Assembly: GCA_002327445.1 (NCBI GenBank)
Contig: DCWA01000030.1
Location: forward strand, 62,001-126,000
Source of the DNA: Desulfobacteraceae bacterium UBA2174
GTDB taxonomy: Bacteria > Desulfobacterota > Desulfobacteria > Desulfobacterales > UBA2174
Direction of reading: 5' to 3'
DNA length: 64,000 nt
Shown here: positions 41,953-50,775 of the stretch, in pieces
Position numbering within the stretch: the first letter of the stretch is position 1
Layout of the letters: the number at the start of each line of letters is the position of its first letter
Notes under the pieces: model-generated
What the model was told of the DNA's origin: nothing
Seen by the model: the letters and a program-made list of their open reading frames with translations, nothing else
Databases searched by the model: none
Made by a program: the position numbers and the translations under genes

Positions 41953-42173
41953 TTAGTGGCTGAACGAAAACCCCGGTTTTTCGGTAAAAAATTCGAAATC
42001 CGAATTTCGAAATCCGAAACAATGACCAAAACAGAAATGTTCCAATGACCAAAACAATGAAATTTCAACAAGTTCCTTTTAGTCATTTTGTCATTTGGTA
42101 TTCGAATTTGTTTCGAGTTTCGAGTTTCGATATTCGGATTTTGCCTGAACATGACTTTTCGTTCAGGCACTAG
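41953..42173. repeat. MITE-like element, ~220 bp, with terminal inverted repeats
   Basis: GTGGCTGAACGAAAA (41956-41970) and TTTTCGTTCAGGCAC (42156-42170) are inverted with one mismatch. The A/T-rich interior itself is an imperfect inverted repeat with runs of TTCGAAATCCGAA and TTTCGAGTTTCGA and the pieces AATGACCAAAAC and AGTCATTTTGTCATT. No gene is inside. It has the structure of a non-autonomous insertion. Relatives occur near 45.1, 45.3 and 56.6 kb. Confidence 0.7.
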
Positions 42174-42218
42174 TTAGGTGGCCTGAAACGAAGAAATTCT
42201 TGTGGAAAGGACCGCACT

Positions 42219-42974
42219 ATGAAAATCGCCGTCAGCGGCAAGGGTGGCGTTGGCAAGACCACCTTCGCCGCCTTGCTGATTCGCACCCTCAGCGCCGAGG
42301 GCCGCAGCGTGCTGGCCATCGACGCCGATCCGGACGCCAACCTCGCCGCCGCCGTCGGTATCCCCGACCCCGAACGCATCGTCCCCATCGCCGAAATGAA
42401 GTCCATGATCTTCGAGCGCACCGGCGCCCAACCGGGTACCATCGGCGGCTTCTTCAAGCTCAACCCCAAGGTGGACGATCTGCCCGACAGCCTCTCGGCC
42501 CGCCTGGAAAACATCAAACTGATGCGCCTGGGCGGCGTCAAGAAAGGCGGCGCCGGCTGCATCTGCCCGGAGAGCACCCTCCTGAAGGCCCTGATCACCC
42601 ACATCGTACTCGCCCGCAACGAGGTGGTGGTGATGGACATGGAAGCGGGCATCGAGCACCTGGGACGCGGCACGGCCCAGGCGGTGGATCGGCTCATCGT
42701 GGTGGTGGAGCCGGGACGGCGCAGCATCGACACCGCGGGGCACATCCGCCAGTTGGCCGGCGAGATCGGTTTGCGCAACATCGCCATCGTCGGCAACAAG
42801 ATCCGCTCTGACAAGGACGTGGCCTTCTTGAAGACCAACCTGCCCGATTTCGCCTTTTTGGGCGCCATTCCCTATGACGACACCTTGATCGAGGCGGACC
42901 TGAACGGGGCTTCACCTTTCGATGTGGACAGCCAGGCCAAGGTCGTGGTGCGCGACATGATCGACCGGATCTGA
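42219..42974 (+). CDS. cooC: CooC-type CO dehydrogenase maturation ATPase
   Basis: The 251-aa protein starts with the P-loop GKGGVGKTT at residues 7-15 and has the CooC motif GCICPE near residue 113, the CxC pair that binds nickel in this family. ALITHIVLARNEVVVMDMEA is the second ATPase motif. CooC inserts nickel into CO dehydrogenase; no CODH gene lies in the window. It is directly upstream of the helicase gene, with which it overlaps by 1 nt. Confidence 0.9.
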   Translation: MKIAVSGKGGVGKTTFAALLIRTLSAEGRSVLAIDADPDANLAAAVGIPDPERIVPIAEMKSMIFERTGAQPGTIGGFFKLNPKVDDLPDSLSARLENIKLMRLGGVKKGGAGCICPESTLLKALITHIVLARNEVVVMDMEAGIEHLGRGTAQAVDRLIVVVEPGRRSIDTAGHIRQLAGEIGLRNIAIVGNKIRSDKDVAFLKTNLPDFAFLGAIPYDDTLIEADLNGASPFDVDSQAKVVVRDMIDRI

Positions 42975-45094
42975 TGCCCCAGCGCCGCTTCGTTCCCAAA
43001 CGACCGCCCCATCGCGGGGCCGAGCACCGGAAGCCGGCCGGGACGTTGAAACCCGGGGCCGACAGCCGCCTGGGGCGGATCTTCGCCCGGATCGGCATCC
43101 CCGCTCCAGGCCCCTTCGTTGCCGACCCCTTTCAAATCGAGGCCCTGGCCCGGGTGGCAGAGGGCGACTGCCTCGTCACCGCCCCCACAGGGGCCGGCAA
43201 GACCTGGATCGCGGAGCAGGCCATCGCCCGGGTGCTGAAGGCCGGGGGGCGGGCCTGGTACGCCTCGCCGCTCAAGGCCCTGACCAACGCCAAGTACCGT
43301 GAATTCGGCGCCGCCTTCGGTGCCGAACGGGTGGGTATCCTCACCGGAGATCGCAAGGAGAACACCGAGGCCCCGGTGACCACCGGCACCACCGAGATCC
43401 TGCGCAACCAGCTCTACGACGCCATGGACCGGGGAGTGGGCCTCGACACCGACTTCGTGGTCCTCGACGAAGCCCACTACCTCGGCGACCCGGATCGGGG
43501 CGTAGTCTGGGAAGAGGTGATGATCTACCTGCCGCCGCGGGTCCCGCTGCTGCTGCTCTCGGCGACCATCGGCAACGCCCGGCAGATCGCCGACTGGCTG
43601 GCATCCATCCGCGGCCGTCCCTGCGCCGTGGTTCAGGCCGGGCGGCGTCCCGTGCCTCTCGAGTCCTTGTTTCTCCACCCTTCCGGAACCTTGATGCCGC
43701 TGACGGGCGGAGAGGGCAAAAACGGCCAGCCCCGGCTTTACCGCAAGGTCTTCGACTATGCCACCCAGCGCCGGCCGCCACGCCTGGCCCCGGGTCGGCG
43801 GCTGCCGCCCTTCGACCAGATCATCCGGGTTCTGGCCGCCTACGACCTGCTGCCGGTGATCTTTTTTCTCAAATCCCGCGCCGACTGCGACCGGGCCCTG
43901 ACCCTTTGCGACGGAATCGAAACCGATCCGCGGCAAACCGAGCGGAGGCGCCGGCGCCTGGCGGAGCTTTCCGCCGCCAGTGTCCACATCGCCCGGCATC
44001 GGCACCGGTTCGCCGCTGCGCGCCTGGGCGTGGCGGCGCATCACGGCGGCCAGCTTCCCGCCTGGAAGCTGGTGGTGGAAACCCTGATGACCGAGGGGTT
44101 GCTCACGGCGGTCTTCGCCACCTCCACCGTGGCCGCGGGGGTGAACTTTCCGGCCCGCACGGTGGCTTTCCTCAACACGGACCGCTTCAATGGCAAGGAT
44201 TTCGCCCCCCTGACGGCCACCGAAATCCAGCAGATGACCGGCCGGGCCGGCCGTCGCGGCATGGACCGCATCGGTTTTATTCTCGCCATTCCCGGTCCTT
44301 ACATGGACTTGGCCCTGGCCGCCGAGCTGCTTGCCGCCCCGCCTTCGACGGTGGAAAGCCAGGTTCGCATCGACTTCTCCATGGTCTTGAACCTCCTGCT
44401 CTCCCATTCTCCCGGCCAGGTGGAAGAACTGCTGGCGCGATCCCTGGCCGCCTTTGCCATCGGCGAGAAGACCCGGCGGCTCGACCGCCGCCGCATCGAC
44501 GGTCCGGCCCAGCTCCTGGCGGCCGATTTCCGCCGCCACCTCGCCTTTCTCCAGGAGCACGGCTTCGTGGACGACGCCGGCCGGCTCACCGCCGACGGGC
44601 GATGGGCCTCCCGGCTCCGGGTGGACCAGCCCCTGATCATCGCCCAAGGGCTGCGCGAGGGGGTGCTGGCCGTTTCGGATCCGGCCCTGCTGGCCGGGAT
44701 GATCGCCAGTTTCGTGCAAGAGAAGGAAATCGACGAGAACGCCGCCACCATGGACCGCTGCAGCGAACTGATGCGCGCCTGCCTGACCCTCCAGGGCACA
44801 TTGCGTCCCTTTGCCCGCCAGATGCTCGATCGGGGCTTTGCCGTGCGCCCCCTCATGCCCCAGCCGGCGGCGACGGTCTACACCTGGGCCCGGGGCGAGG
44901 ACTGGCCGGATGTCCTCCGGCGCTCGGCCATGGCCGAAGGGGACCTGGTGATGCTCATCCTGCGCACCGCCGACAACCTGCGCCACATCCGGAGCCTCTC
45001 CGAGCCTTTTCCGGAAACGGCCGCCGCCGCGGGTCAGGCCGTGGATCTGCTCTTGCGCGAGCCGGTGGCCACCGATTGGGGGTTGGAGACTTGA
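42974..45094 (+). CDS. Ski2-like superfamily 2 helicase
   Basis: The 706-aa protein has Walker A TAPTGAGKT near residue 70, DEAH in VLDEAHYLGD near 165, SATIG in LLLLSATIGNARQ, and QMTGRAGRRGMD near 420, which is the signature of the Ski2/Mtr4/Hel308 group. The C-terminal third is an arrangement of helices. It probably unwinds RNA or DNA; no partner nuclease is nearby. It starts at ATG overlapping the cooC stop. Confidence 0.88.
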   Translation: MPQRRFVPKRPPHRGAEHRKPAGTLKPGADSRLGRIFARIGIPAPGPFVADPFQIEALARVAEGDCLVTAPTGAGKTWIAEQAIARVLKAGGRAWYASPLKALTNAKYREFGAAFGAERVGILTGDRKENTEAPVTTGTTEILRNQLYDAMDRGVGLDTDFVVLDEAHYLGDPDRGVVWEEVMIYLPPRVPLLLLSATIGNARQIADWLASIRGRPCAVVQAGRRPVPLESLFLHPSGTLMPLTGGEGKNGQPRLYRKVFDYATQRRPPRLAPGRRLPPFDQIIRVLAAYDLLPVIFFLKSRADCDRALTLCDGIETDPRQTERRRRRLAELSAASVHIARHRHRFAAARLGVAAHHGGQLPAWKLVVETLMTEGLLTAVFATSTVAAGVNFPARTVAFLNTDRFNGKDFAPLTATEIQQMTGRAGRRGMDRIGFILAIPGPYMDLALAAELLAAPPSTVESQVRIDFSMVLNLLLSHSPGQVEELLARSLAAFAIGEKTRRLDRRRIDGPAQLLAADFRRHLAFLQEHGFVDDAGRLTADGRWASRLRVDQPLIIAQGLREGVLAVSDPALLAGMIASFVQEKEIDENAATMDRCSELMRACLTLQGTLRPFARQMLDRGFAVRPLMPQPAATVYTWARGEDWPDVLRRSAMAEGDLVMLILRTADNLRHIRSLSEPFPETAAAAGQAVDLLLREPVATDWGLET

Positions 45095-45285
45095 GACTGT
45101 AAACTCGAAATTTGAAACTAGAAATCTGGAATTGGGAAAAAATCGGCGGTAGGGGACTCGACTTGTCATCCGGTCCGAATTGGATAAAATCGTAAAAAAT
45201 CCGAAACCACCCCCGAGCATGGAGCGATCACCGGGGCAACCCATTTGAATTTTGTCTTTTCTCTGTGTCCTCTGTGATTAAAATC

Positions 45286-45309
45286 AACTTGTTACGATCG
45301 CAACAAGTT
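45286..45309 (-). terminator. Probable terminator after porB
   Basis: AACTTGTT (45286-45293) and AACAAGTT (45302-45309) are inverted around a CGATCG core. On the minus strand TTTT follows within 4 nt. It lies directly after the porB stop. Confidence 0.6.
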
Positions 45310-46224
45310 TCAAATTTCAAGTTTCAAATGGGCTTGGCGCACCCGGGTGGCCGCCACACGCTCCTGGATCAGGGCCAGGTTGGCGTCCACCTCCTGCTGG
45401 ATCTGCTCCAGATCCGTCGGGCCAAGATGCCGGAACCGGCCCTGCGGGGCGAGGTAATCGCCCACCGGCAGGTCGCCTTCCATGTTCAGCGTCCAGTCGG
45501 TGCCGTTTTCGATCTCGTAGAGCGGAAAGATGTTGGTCCGGGTGGCCAGGCGGGCGATCTTGATCGACAGGGAGGATGCCACGCCCCAGCCGGTGGGGCA
45601 CGATGAGAAGACGTGGATGAACCGCGTGCCACCCCGCGTCTCGCGGGCCTTGGCGAACTTGCGGATGAAATCGTCGGGAAATGCGATGTTGGCCGTGGCG
45701 GCATAGGGGATGCGGTGGGCCGCCATGATCTCCATGATGTTCTTCTTGCGGGTGCGCTTCCATCCGCTGCCGGGGGTGGTGGTGGTGCGGGTGCCGTAGG
45801 GCGTGGCCGAGGAGCGCTGCACCCCGGTGTTCATGTAGGCTTCGTTGTCGTAGCACACGAAGATGATGTCGTCGTTGCGCTCGGCGGTGCCCGACAGCGA
45901 CTGGATGCCGATGTCGAAGGTGCCCCCGTCGCCGGCCCAGGCCACCACGGTGGTCTCGGCGTCCCCGCGCATGTCCAGCCCGGCGCGCACGCCGGCAGCG
46001 GTGACCGCCGCGCTGGCAAAGGCGGTGTGCAAAATGGGCACCTTCAGGGCCGTCATGGGATAGGGCCCGGCCATGATGGCAAAACACGAGGCCGGGATCA
46101 CCAGCACGGTCTTTTCGCCAAGGCCCTTCAGGGCGTGATTGATGGCGATGCTCGCCCCGCATCCCGGGCAACCCAGGTTGCCAGGGTAGGTCAGTCCCCG
46201 GTCGGCGTTGATCGGCTCGCTCAT
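45310..46224 (-). CDS. porB: 2-oxoacid:ferredoxin oxidoreductase beta subunit
   Basis: The 304-aa protein binds thiamine diphosphate (AWAGDGGTFDIGIQSLSG and CYDNEAYMNTGVQRS) and an Fe-S cluster (GCPGCGASIAI, IPASCFAIM, SSCPTGWG). It oxidises pyruvate or another 2-oxoacid with reduction of ferredoxin. The last five residues (LKLEI) are encoded by the A/T-rich repeat tract beyond. It is last in the operon. Confidence 0.92.
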   Translation of the reverse strand: MSEPINADRGLTYPGNLGCPGCGASIAINHALKGLGEKTVLVIPASCFAIMAGPYPMTALKVPILHTAFASAAVTAAGVRAGLDMRGDAETTVVAWAGDGGTFDIGIQSLSGTAERNDDIIFVCYDNEAYMNTGVQRSSATPYGTRTTTTPGSGWKRTRKKNIMEIMAAHRIPYAATANIAFPDDFIRKFAKARETRGGTRFIHVFSSCPTGWGVASSLSIKIARLATRTNIFPLYEIENGTDWTLNMEGDLPVGDYLAPQGRFRHLGPTDLEQIQQEVDANLALIQERVAATRVRQAHLKLEI

Positions 46225-46270
46225 GGCGTCCCCTCAATCCTGTCGTCTTTGGTCAATACCATCTTAAAAC

Positions 46271-47437
46271 TTAAGGTCTTACTTCCGGGTTGAGCCCCAC
46301 CCAGCAGCTTTCGGCCGCCGGCATCGGCGTCTCTTCGGCCAGTCGCAGCACCTCGGCGATCGTCTCCGGGGTGATGTCCCGGCCGCCCAGGCCGGCGATG
46401 TAGCTGTACACCGCGGGACGTTTTTCCAGCGGACACAGGGCGCCCTGGATTTCCCGGGCAAAGATCCCGCCGCTGCCGAAGGAGACGTTGCGGTCGATGA
46501 CGGCGATGCGCGGCGCCGGCCCGAGGACCGCACGGATCGTCTCGGCGGGAAAGGGGCGAAATTGCTTGATCTTGCACAACCCCACGCGTTTTCCGGCTTC
46601 GCGCTGCCGGGCAATGACGATGCGGGCCGTGCTCGTCACCGAACCGGTGGTCACCAGGACCAGGTCGGCATCTTCGCACCCCACGGTCTCAACGGCGTCG
46701 TGGCGGCGCCCGAAGACGTTTTCAAACTCCCCTGCAATGGCATCGAAGGCCGGACCGGCCGCATCCATTCCGTCCTGGATGCTGCGGCGCATCTCCATGA
46801 AGAAGGCCGGTCCCACCATGGGGTATAGGGCCCGGGGATGATCGACGTCGATGCGGAAACGCGGTTCCAGGGGCGGCAGGAAGCGGTCCACCGTCTCCGG
46901 CGCGGGAACGTCCACCGGCTCGAAGGTGTGAGACACGTAAAAGGCATCGATGACCACCATCGCCGGCAGGTTGACCGTCTCGGCCAGGCGGAAGGCGATA
47001 AGGGTGGTGTCCAGGGCGTCCTGGGCGTCCTCGCAGTAGAGTTGGATCCAACCGGTGTCGCGCTGGGCCAGGCTGTCGCTCTGGTCCATCCAGATGTTCC
47101 ACCCCGGTCCCAGGGCCCGGTTGACCTCGCCCATGACGATGGGCAGCCGGGCAGCAGAGGCCCAGTGGAGCACCTCGTGCATCAGGGCCAGGCCGTGGCT
47201 GCTGGTGGCGGTGAAGGTACGCACCCCGGTGGCCGCCGCACCGATGACCGCCGCCATGGAGGAATGCTCGCTTTCCACCGGAATGAACCGGGCCTTGAGG
47301 GACCCGTCGGCGCAGTGCTGGCTGATGGCCTCGATGATGTGGGTCTGGGGGGTGATCGGATAGCCGGCCACCACCTGGACCTTGGCCAGTCGCACCGCTT
47401 CGCTGATGGCGTGGCTGCCTTCCAGAACCTGCCTCAT
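46271..47437 (-). CDS. porA: 2-oxoacid:ferredoxin oxidoreductase alpha subunit
   Basis: The 388-aa protein has the family pattern SEAVRLAKVQVVAGYPITPQ near residue 10, VESEHSSMAAVIGAAATGVR near 44 and TSSHGLALMHEVLHWASAAR. It pairs with PorB and PorG. The ATG at 47437 has a GGAGG site and overlaps the gltD-porD stop (4 bp). The substrate (pyruvate, indolepyruvate or other) cannot be told. Confidence 0.9.
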   Translation of the reverse strand: MRQVLEGSHAISEAVRLAKVQVVAGYPITPQTHIIEAISQHCADGSLKARFIPVESEHSSMAAVIGAAATGVRTFTATSSHGLALMHEVLHWASAARLPIVMGEVNRALGPGWNIWMDQSDSLAQRDTGWIQLYCEDAQDALDTTLIAFRLAETVNLPAMVVIDAFYVSHTFEPVDVPAPETVDRFLPPLEPRFRIDVDHPRALYPMVGPAFFMEMRRSIQDGMDAAGPAFDAIAGEFENVFGRRHDAVETVGCEDADLVLVTTGSVTSTARIVIARQREAGKRVGLCKIKQFRPFPAETIRAVLGPAPRIAVIDRNVSFGSGGIFAREIQGALCPLEKRPAVYSYIAGLGGRDITPETIAEVLRLAEETPMPAAESCWVGLNPEVRP

Positions 47438-49161
47438 GCCGATTCCTCCTCCATGTCCATGGCGCAGCGGGGGCATTCAACGGTGCAGATCCCGCACCCC
47501 TTGCAATAGTCCAGGTCCACGCTGCGCCGCCCTCCCTCATCCACCAAAATGGTCTGCTCCGGGCAGAAGATGCGGCAGTTGTCGCAGTCGTTGCAGATCC
47601 CGCAGTTGAAACAGCGTGCCGCCTCGGCCAATGCCTCCCGGGGTCTCAAGGTGGACACGGCCTCGTGGAAGCCGGCGGCCGCCGCGGCTGGCGCCAGGGC
47701 CGGGATGGCGCAGCGGGAGGTGCGGGAGAAATAATCGGTGTTGATGTCGGCGAAGGCGACCATCCGGATCGTGCGATGGCTTCTTTCACCGTCGAGGTAG
47801 ATCTCCAGCGACAGGGCCGGCCCCGGCCCTACCCGGCACCGGTCCACGGCGGGCACAACGGCCTCCGGGCCATCGGTAAACAATGCATGGAGGGCGATGG
47901 CGGCCTGTTTACCCGAGCCGATGGCGTGGGCCACGCTGTTTTCGGTGGTGACGGGATCGCCGATGTAGCCCACGGTGCGCGGTGCGCAAGAGATGGCGCA
48001 GTGGCTCAGGCGGATGGTGTCGGCTTCGCCGGAGGGCCGGTGCCAGGGCTCGGCCACCTCGGCCCCGATACCCGAAAAAACGGCATTGAAACGCATCGTT
48101 TGAGGCGGCTGCTTGGCCGGTACGGCCCGCACCCTGCCGTCGGCCCCCACTTCGGCAGCCGTCATCGGCTGCACTTCCAGGTGAACGCCATCCCCTTCGG
48201 CTGCCGCTGAAACCGGGGCCATCAGCTCGACGATTTTGACCCCTTCGGCCTCCGCGGCAGCGATTTCGTGACCGAAGGCGGGCATGTCCTGCCGCCGCCG
48301 ACGATAGACGATGGTCGGTTGGGCACCCTGGCGCAGCAGGGTCCGCGCCACGTCGATGGCGGTGTTGCCACCCCCGATCACCGCCACCGCACCGCCGACC
48401 GCCGGCGCCGATCCGGTCTGCACCTGTTTCAGAAAGGACAGACCGTCACCGATGATCGCTTCCCCGGAAATGTTGAGGCGCAGGGTGGCCGCCAGGCCGG
48501 AACCCACCAGCACGGCGTCGTAGCGCGCGGCCAGCTCGGCCAGAGTGTCCGGGGTGATGGCCCGGCCGCGATGAATCGTCACCCCCGCCTTCTCGATGCG
48601 GTCGATTTCCGCCGCCAGCACCGCCTTGGGCAGCCGGTAGGACGGAATGCCCCAGCGCAGGACGCCGCCGGGTTCCTCGCTGCCTTCGAAGACCTCGGCG
48701 GCGATTCCCAGTTGCGTCAAAAAATACCCCGCCGCCAGCCCTGCCGGCCCGGCCCCCACGATGGCCACCTGGCGCTGGAGCGGCGCTGCCGTTGAAAACG
48801 GCAGCGGACTGCGCGCCGCCAGACCGGCGTCACCGATGTACCGTTCCAGGGCGTTGATAGCGACGGGGGCGTCCAGTTCGGCCCGGTTGCAGGCGTCTTC
48901 GCAGGGATGGAAGCAGACCCGGCCGCAAACCGAGGGAAAAGGATTCTCGCGGCAGATATGCACCCAGGCGTCGTGCATCTGCCCCCGGGAGGCGAGCATC
49001 TCCACGGTAGGGATGTCGATGCCGGCCGGGCAGGCCGCGCTGCATGGCGCCGTCTTGAAACGATAGACCGGCCGCACGAAGCGCCAGGAGCCGGTGCGGT
49101 TGGGCTCGGTGCTCATGCGGGTGACGGGAAAGAGCAGCGTCGGACGCAGGGATGCGATCAT
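47434..49161 (-). CDS. FAD/NAD(P) oxidoreductase (GltD/NfnB-like) fused to a PorD-type 2[4Fe-4S] ferredoxin
   Basis: The 575-aa protein combines an N-terminal Fe-S helical domain (CGRVCFHPCEDACNRAE near residue 79), two nucleotide-binding folds (VAIVGAGPAGLAAGYFLTQL near 130; VAVIGGGNTAIDVA near 268) and a C-terminal ferredoxin with CFNCGICNDCDNCRIFCPE and CKGCGICTVECP. It replaces the small PorD subunit and would link the oxidoreductase to NAD(P)H. The ATG at 49161 overlaps porG by 4 bp. Confidence 0.88.
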   Translation of the reverse strand: MIASLRPTLLFPVTRMSTEPNRTGSWRFVRPVYRFKTAPCSAACPAGIDIPTVEMLASRGQMHDAWVHICRENPFPSVCGRVCFHPCEDACNRAELDAPVAINALERYIGDAGLAARSPLPFSTAAPLQRQVAIVGAGPAGLAAGYFLTQLGIAAEVFEGSEEPGGVLRWGIPSYRLPKAVLAAEIDRIEKAGVTIHRGRAITPDTLAELAARYDAVLVGSGLAATLRLNISGEAIIGDGLSFLKQVQTGSAPAVGGAVAVIGGGNTAIDVARTLLRQGAQPTIVYRRRRQDMPAFGHEIAAAEAEGVKIVELMAPVSAAAEGDGVHLEVQPMTAAEVGADGRVRAVPAKQPPQTMRFNAVFSGIGAEVAEPWHRPSGEADTIRLSHCAISCAPRTVGYIGDPVTTENSVAHAIGSGKQAAIALHALFTDGPEAVVPAVDRCRVGPGPALSLEIYLDGERSHRTIRMVAFADINTDYFSRTSRCAIPALAPAAAAAGFHEAVSTLRPREALAEAARCFNCGICNDCDNCRIFCPEQTILVDEGGRRSVDLDYCKGCGICTVECPRCAMDMEEESA

Positions 49162-49724
49162 GCTTCCTCCCCATTGAGAAAGTGGACCTGGTCGTATGCG
49201 GCGTGGGCCGCGGCGACGTTTTCTTCCTTTTTGACGGGCACTTCCTGGCGAATGGCGGCCTCGATATGCCCCAGCTCCGGCATCCCGAAGGTACGGGCAA
49301 AGGCCCCGAGAACGGCTGTGTTGATGATGGGATGGGTCCGGGTGCCGAGCCGATGGGCCACGGCAACGCCGGTGGCGTCGACCCAGGCCAGATGAAAACC
49401 CCCCGCCGTCACGTCGATATGGGGTCGGACGGGGCTGTTGACCAGGATCCAGCCGCCGGGCTTGAGCCCCCGGGTGACGTCGATGGCGCCGATGAGTTTG
49501 GCGTCCATCACCACGATGTGGTCCGGCGTGTACACCCCGCTGCGCAGGTAGATTTTTTCGTGGGCGATGCGCAGGTAGGCTTCCACCGGAGCCCCGCGTC
49601 GCTCCACACCGAAAAGAGGAAAGGTTTGCACCTCCCAGCCGGCTTCGAAGAAAGCCTTGGCCAGGGAGATGGAGGCCAGGACCGTGCCTTGGCCGCCGCG
49701 GCCGTGGAAGCGGATTTCCTGCAT
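49158..49724 (-). CDS. porG: 2-oxoacid:ferredoxin oxidoreductase gamma subunit
   Basis: The 188-aa protein starts EIRFHGRGGQGTVLASISLA and has AYLRIAHEKIYLRSGVY, both typical of the gamma subunit. It is first in the four-gene operon. An ATGA overlap couples it to the next gene. Confidence 0.92.
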   Translation of the reverse strand: MQEIRFHGRGGQGTVLASISLAKAFFEAGWEVQTFPLFGVERRGAPVEAYLRIAHEKIYLRSGVYTPDHIVVMDAKLIGAIDVTRGLKPGGWILVNSPVRPHIDVTAGGFHLAWVDATGVAVAHRLGTRTHPIINTAVLGAFARTFGMPELGHIEAAIRQEVPVKKEENVAAAHAAYDQVHFLNGEEA

Positions 49725-49866
49725 CCGGAGGCCCCCTTGAGGCTTGAAGTGTTAGGCTAAACCGAAAAGGATTTCAGCTTGACCAAACCCTTACGAGCCC
49801 ATGGCGGCGAAGTCAAGGCCAAACCATCATGACCGGGATTTGGTCCCCCCCCACTCATGAAAATCA

Positions 49867-49910
49867 TCCCCTCTCCACCCAGTGGGGGGAGAGGGTCAGG
49901 GCGAGCGGGG
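49867..49910. repeat. REP-like hairpin element
   Basis: CCCCTCTCCACCC and a complementary GGGGGGAGAGGG form a hairpin followed by TCAGGGCGAGCGGGG. This is close to a CTCTCC/GGAGAGGGTCAGGGTGAGGGG element that is common in bacterial intergenic DNA. The same motif appears at 17491-17513. Confidence 0.6.
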
Positions 49911-49933
49911 TATATTTTCACGGTAAAATAAGG

Positions 49934-50572
49934 CTATCCGGTGAACACCACCACCATGACCCGGGTTGGGCCATCGATGCCCCTCAAGCCGTGGGGAATG
50001 GAAGAGTCGAAATAGATGCTGTCCTCCGGCGCCAGCTCGATAACCTGGTCCGGGGATCGGAACTCGAGGCGTCCGTTCAAAACGAAGATGAACTCCTCGC
50101 CGTCATGGGTGTTGTAAGGAATCTCTTCGATCCCGCAGGGATCGATCTCCACGATGAACGGCTCCATCTGCTTGTCCACCATGGGGTGGGCCAGGGACTC
50201 GTAGCGATATCCGGTCCTGGCATAGCGATCCGGGTGGTCTCGCTTCTTGATCTCCTGACGCTCCTGGCGGCGTACCACGACCAGTCGCTGCTGGTCCGGC
50301 GCATCCTGGAAGAAATAGCCGATCTTGACCCCCAGGGCGTTGGAAATCTTGATCAAGGTGGCGATGGGCGGGGCGCCGCTGTTGTTCTCGATCTGCGACA
50401 ACGAGGGCTTGGAAAGGCCGGTGCGGTCGGACACCGCCTGGAGGGTCAGTCCCCGTTTGAGGCGCAGGTGTTTGATCTTGGTGCCGATGTTCAGGGCCGC
50501 CACTTCATTGCGGACATCTGTGAGGGGAGATCGGGACATGAAGCGTTTCGCACGATTTGAAGATGAATTCAT
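49934..50572 (-). CDS. XRE-family regulator with C-terminal cupin domain
   Basis: The 212-aa protein has a helix-turn-helix (IKHLRLKRGLTLQAVSDRTG and SKPSLSQIENNSGAPPIATL near residues 32-72) and a C-terminal cupin (HDGEEFIFVLNGRLEFR, ISIDSSIPHG). Regulators of this type sense a small ligand in the cupin. It is directly upstream of porG, on the same strand, and may control that operon. The ATG at 50572 or a later ATG at 50539 could be the start. Confidence 0.85.
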   Translation of the reverse strand: MNSSSNRAKRFMSRSPLTDVRNEVAALNIGTKIKHLRLKRGLTLQAVSDRTGLSKPSLSQIENNSGAPPIATLIKISNALGVKIGYFFQDAPDQQRLVVVRRQERQEIKKRDHPDRYARTGYRYESLAHPMVDKQMEPFIVEIDPCGIEEIPYNTHDGEEFIFVLNGRLEFRSPDQVIELAPEDSIYFDSSIPHGLRGIDGPTRVMVVVFTG

Positions 50573-50775
50573 GGCAAGCGATCATGCGCAAAGTAGCATG
50601 AACCCCCGGAGCGGATCAAGTCGGGAAGATCCGCCCGCCACGCGTCGCGGCTTCGGGTCCAATCCCGGGAATGAGTTGGCGCGCCAAGTCTTTGCGAAAA
50701 TCCTCTCCCGACGGTATACTGCCACGACATCCGCCCTGTTACCGGCCCCCCGTTTCATGAGGAGGTTGACGCCCC

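Noticed and set aside
42872..45244. 790-codon minus-strand frame across the helicase
   Set aside because: Antisense shadow of a helicase with complete motifs.
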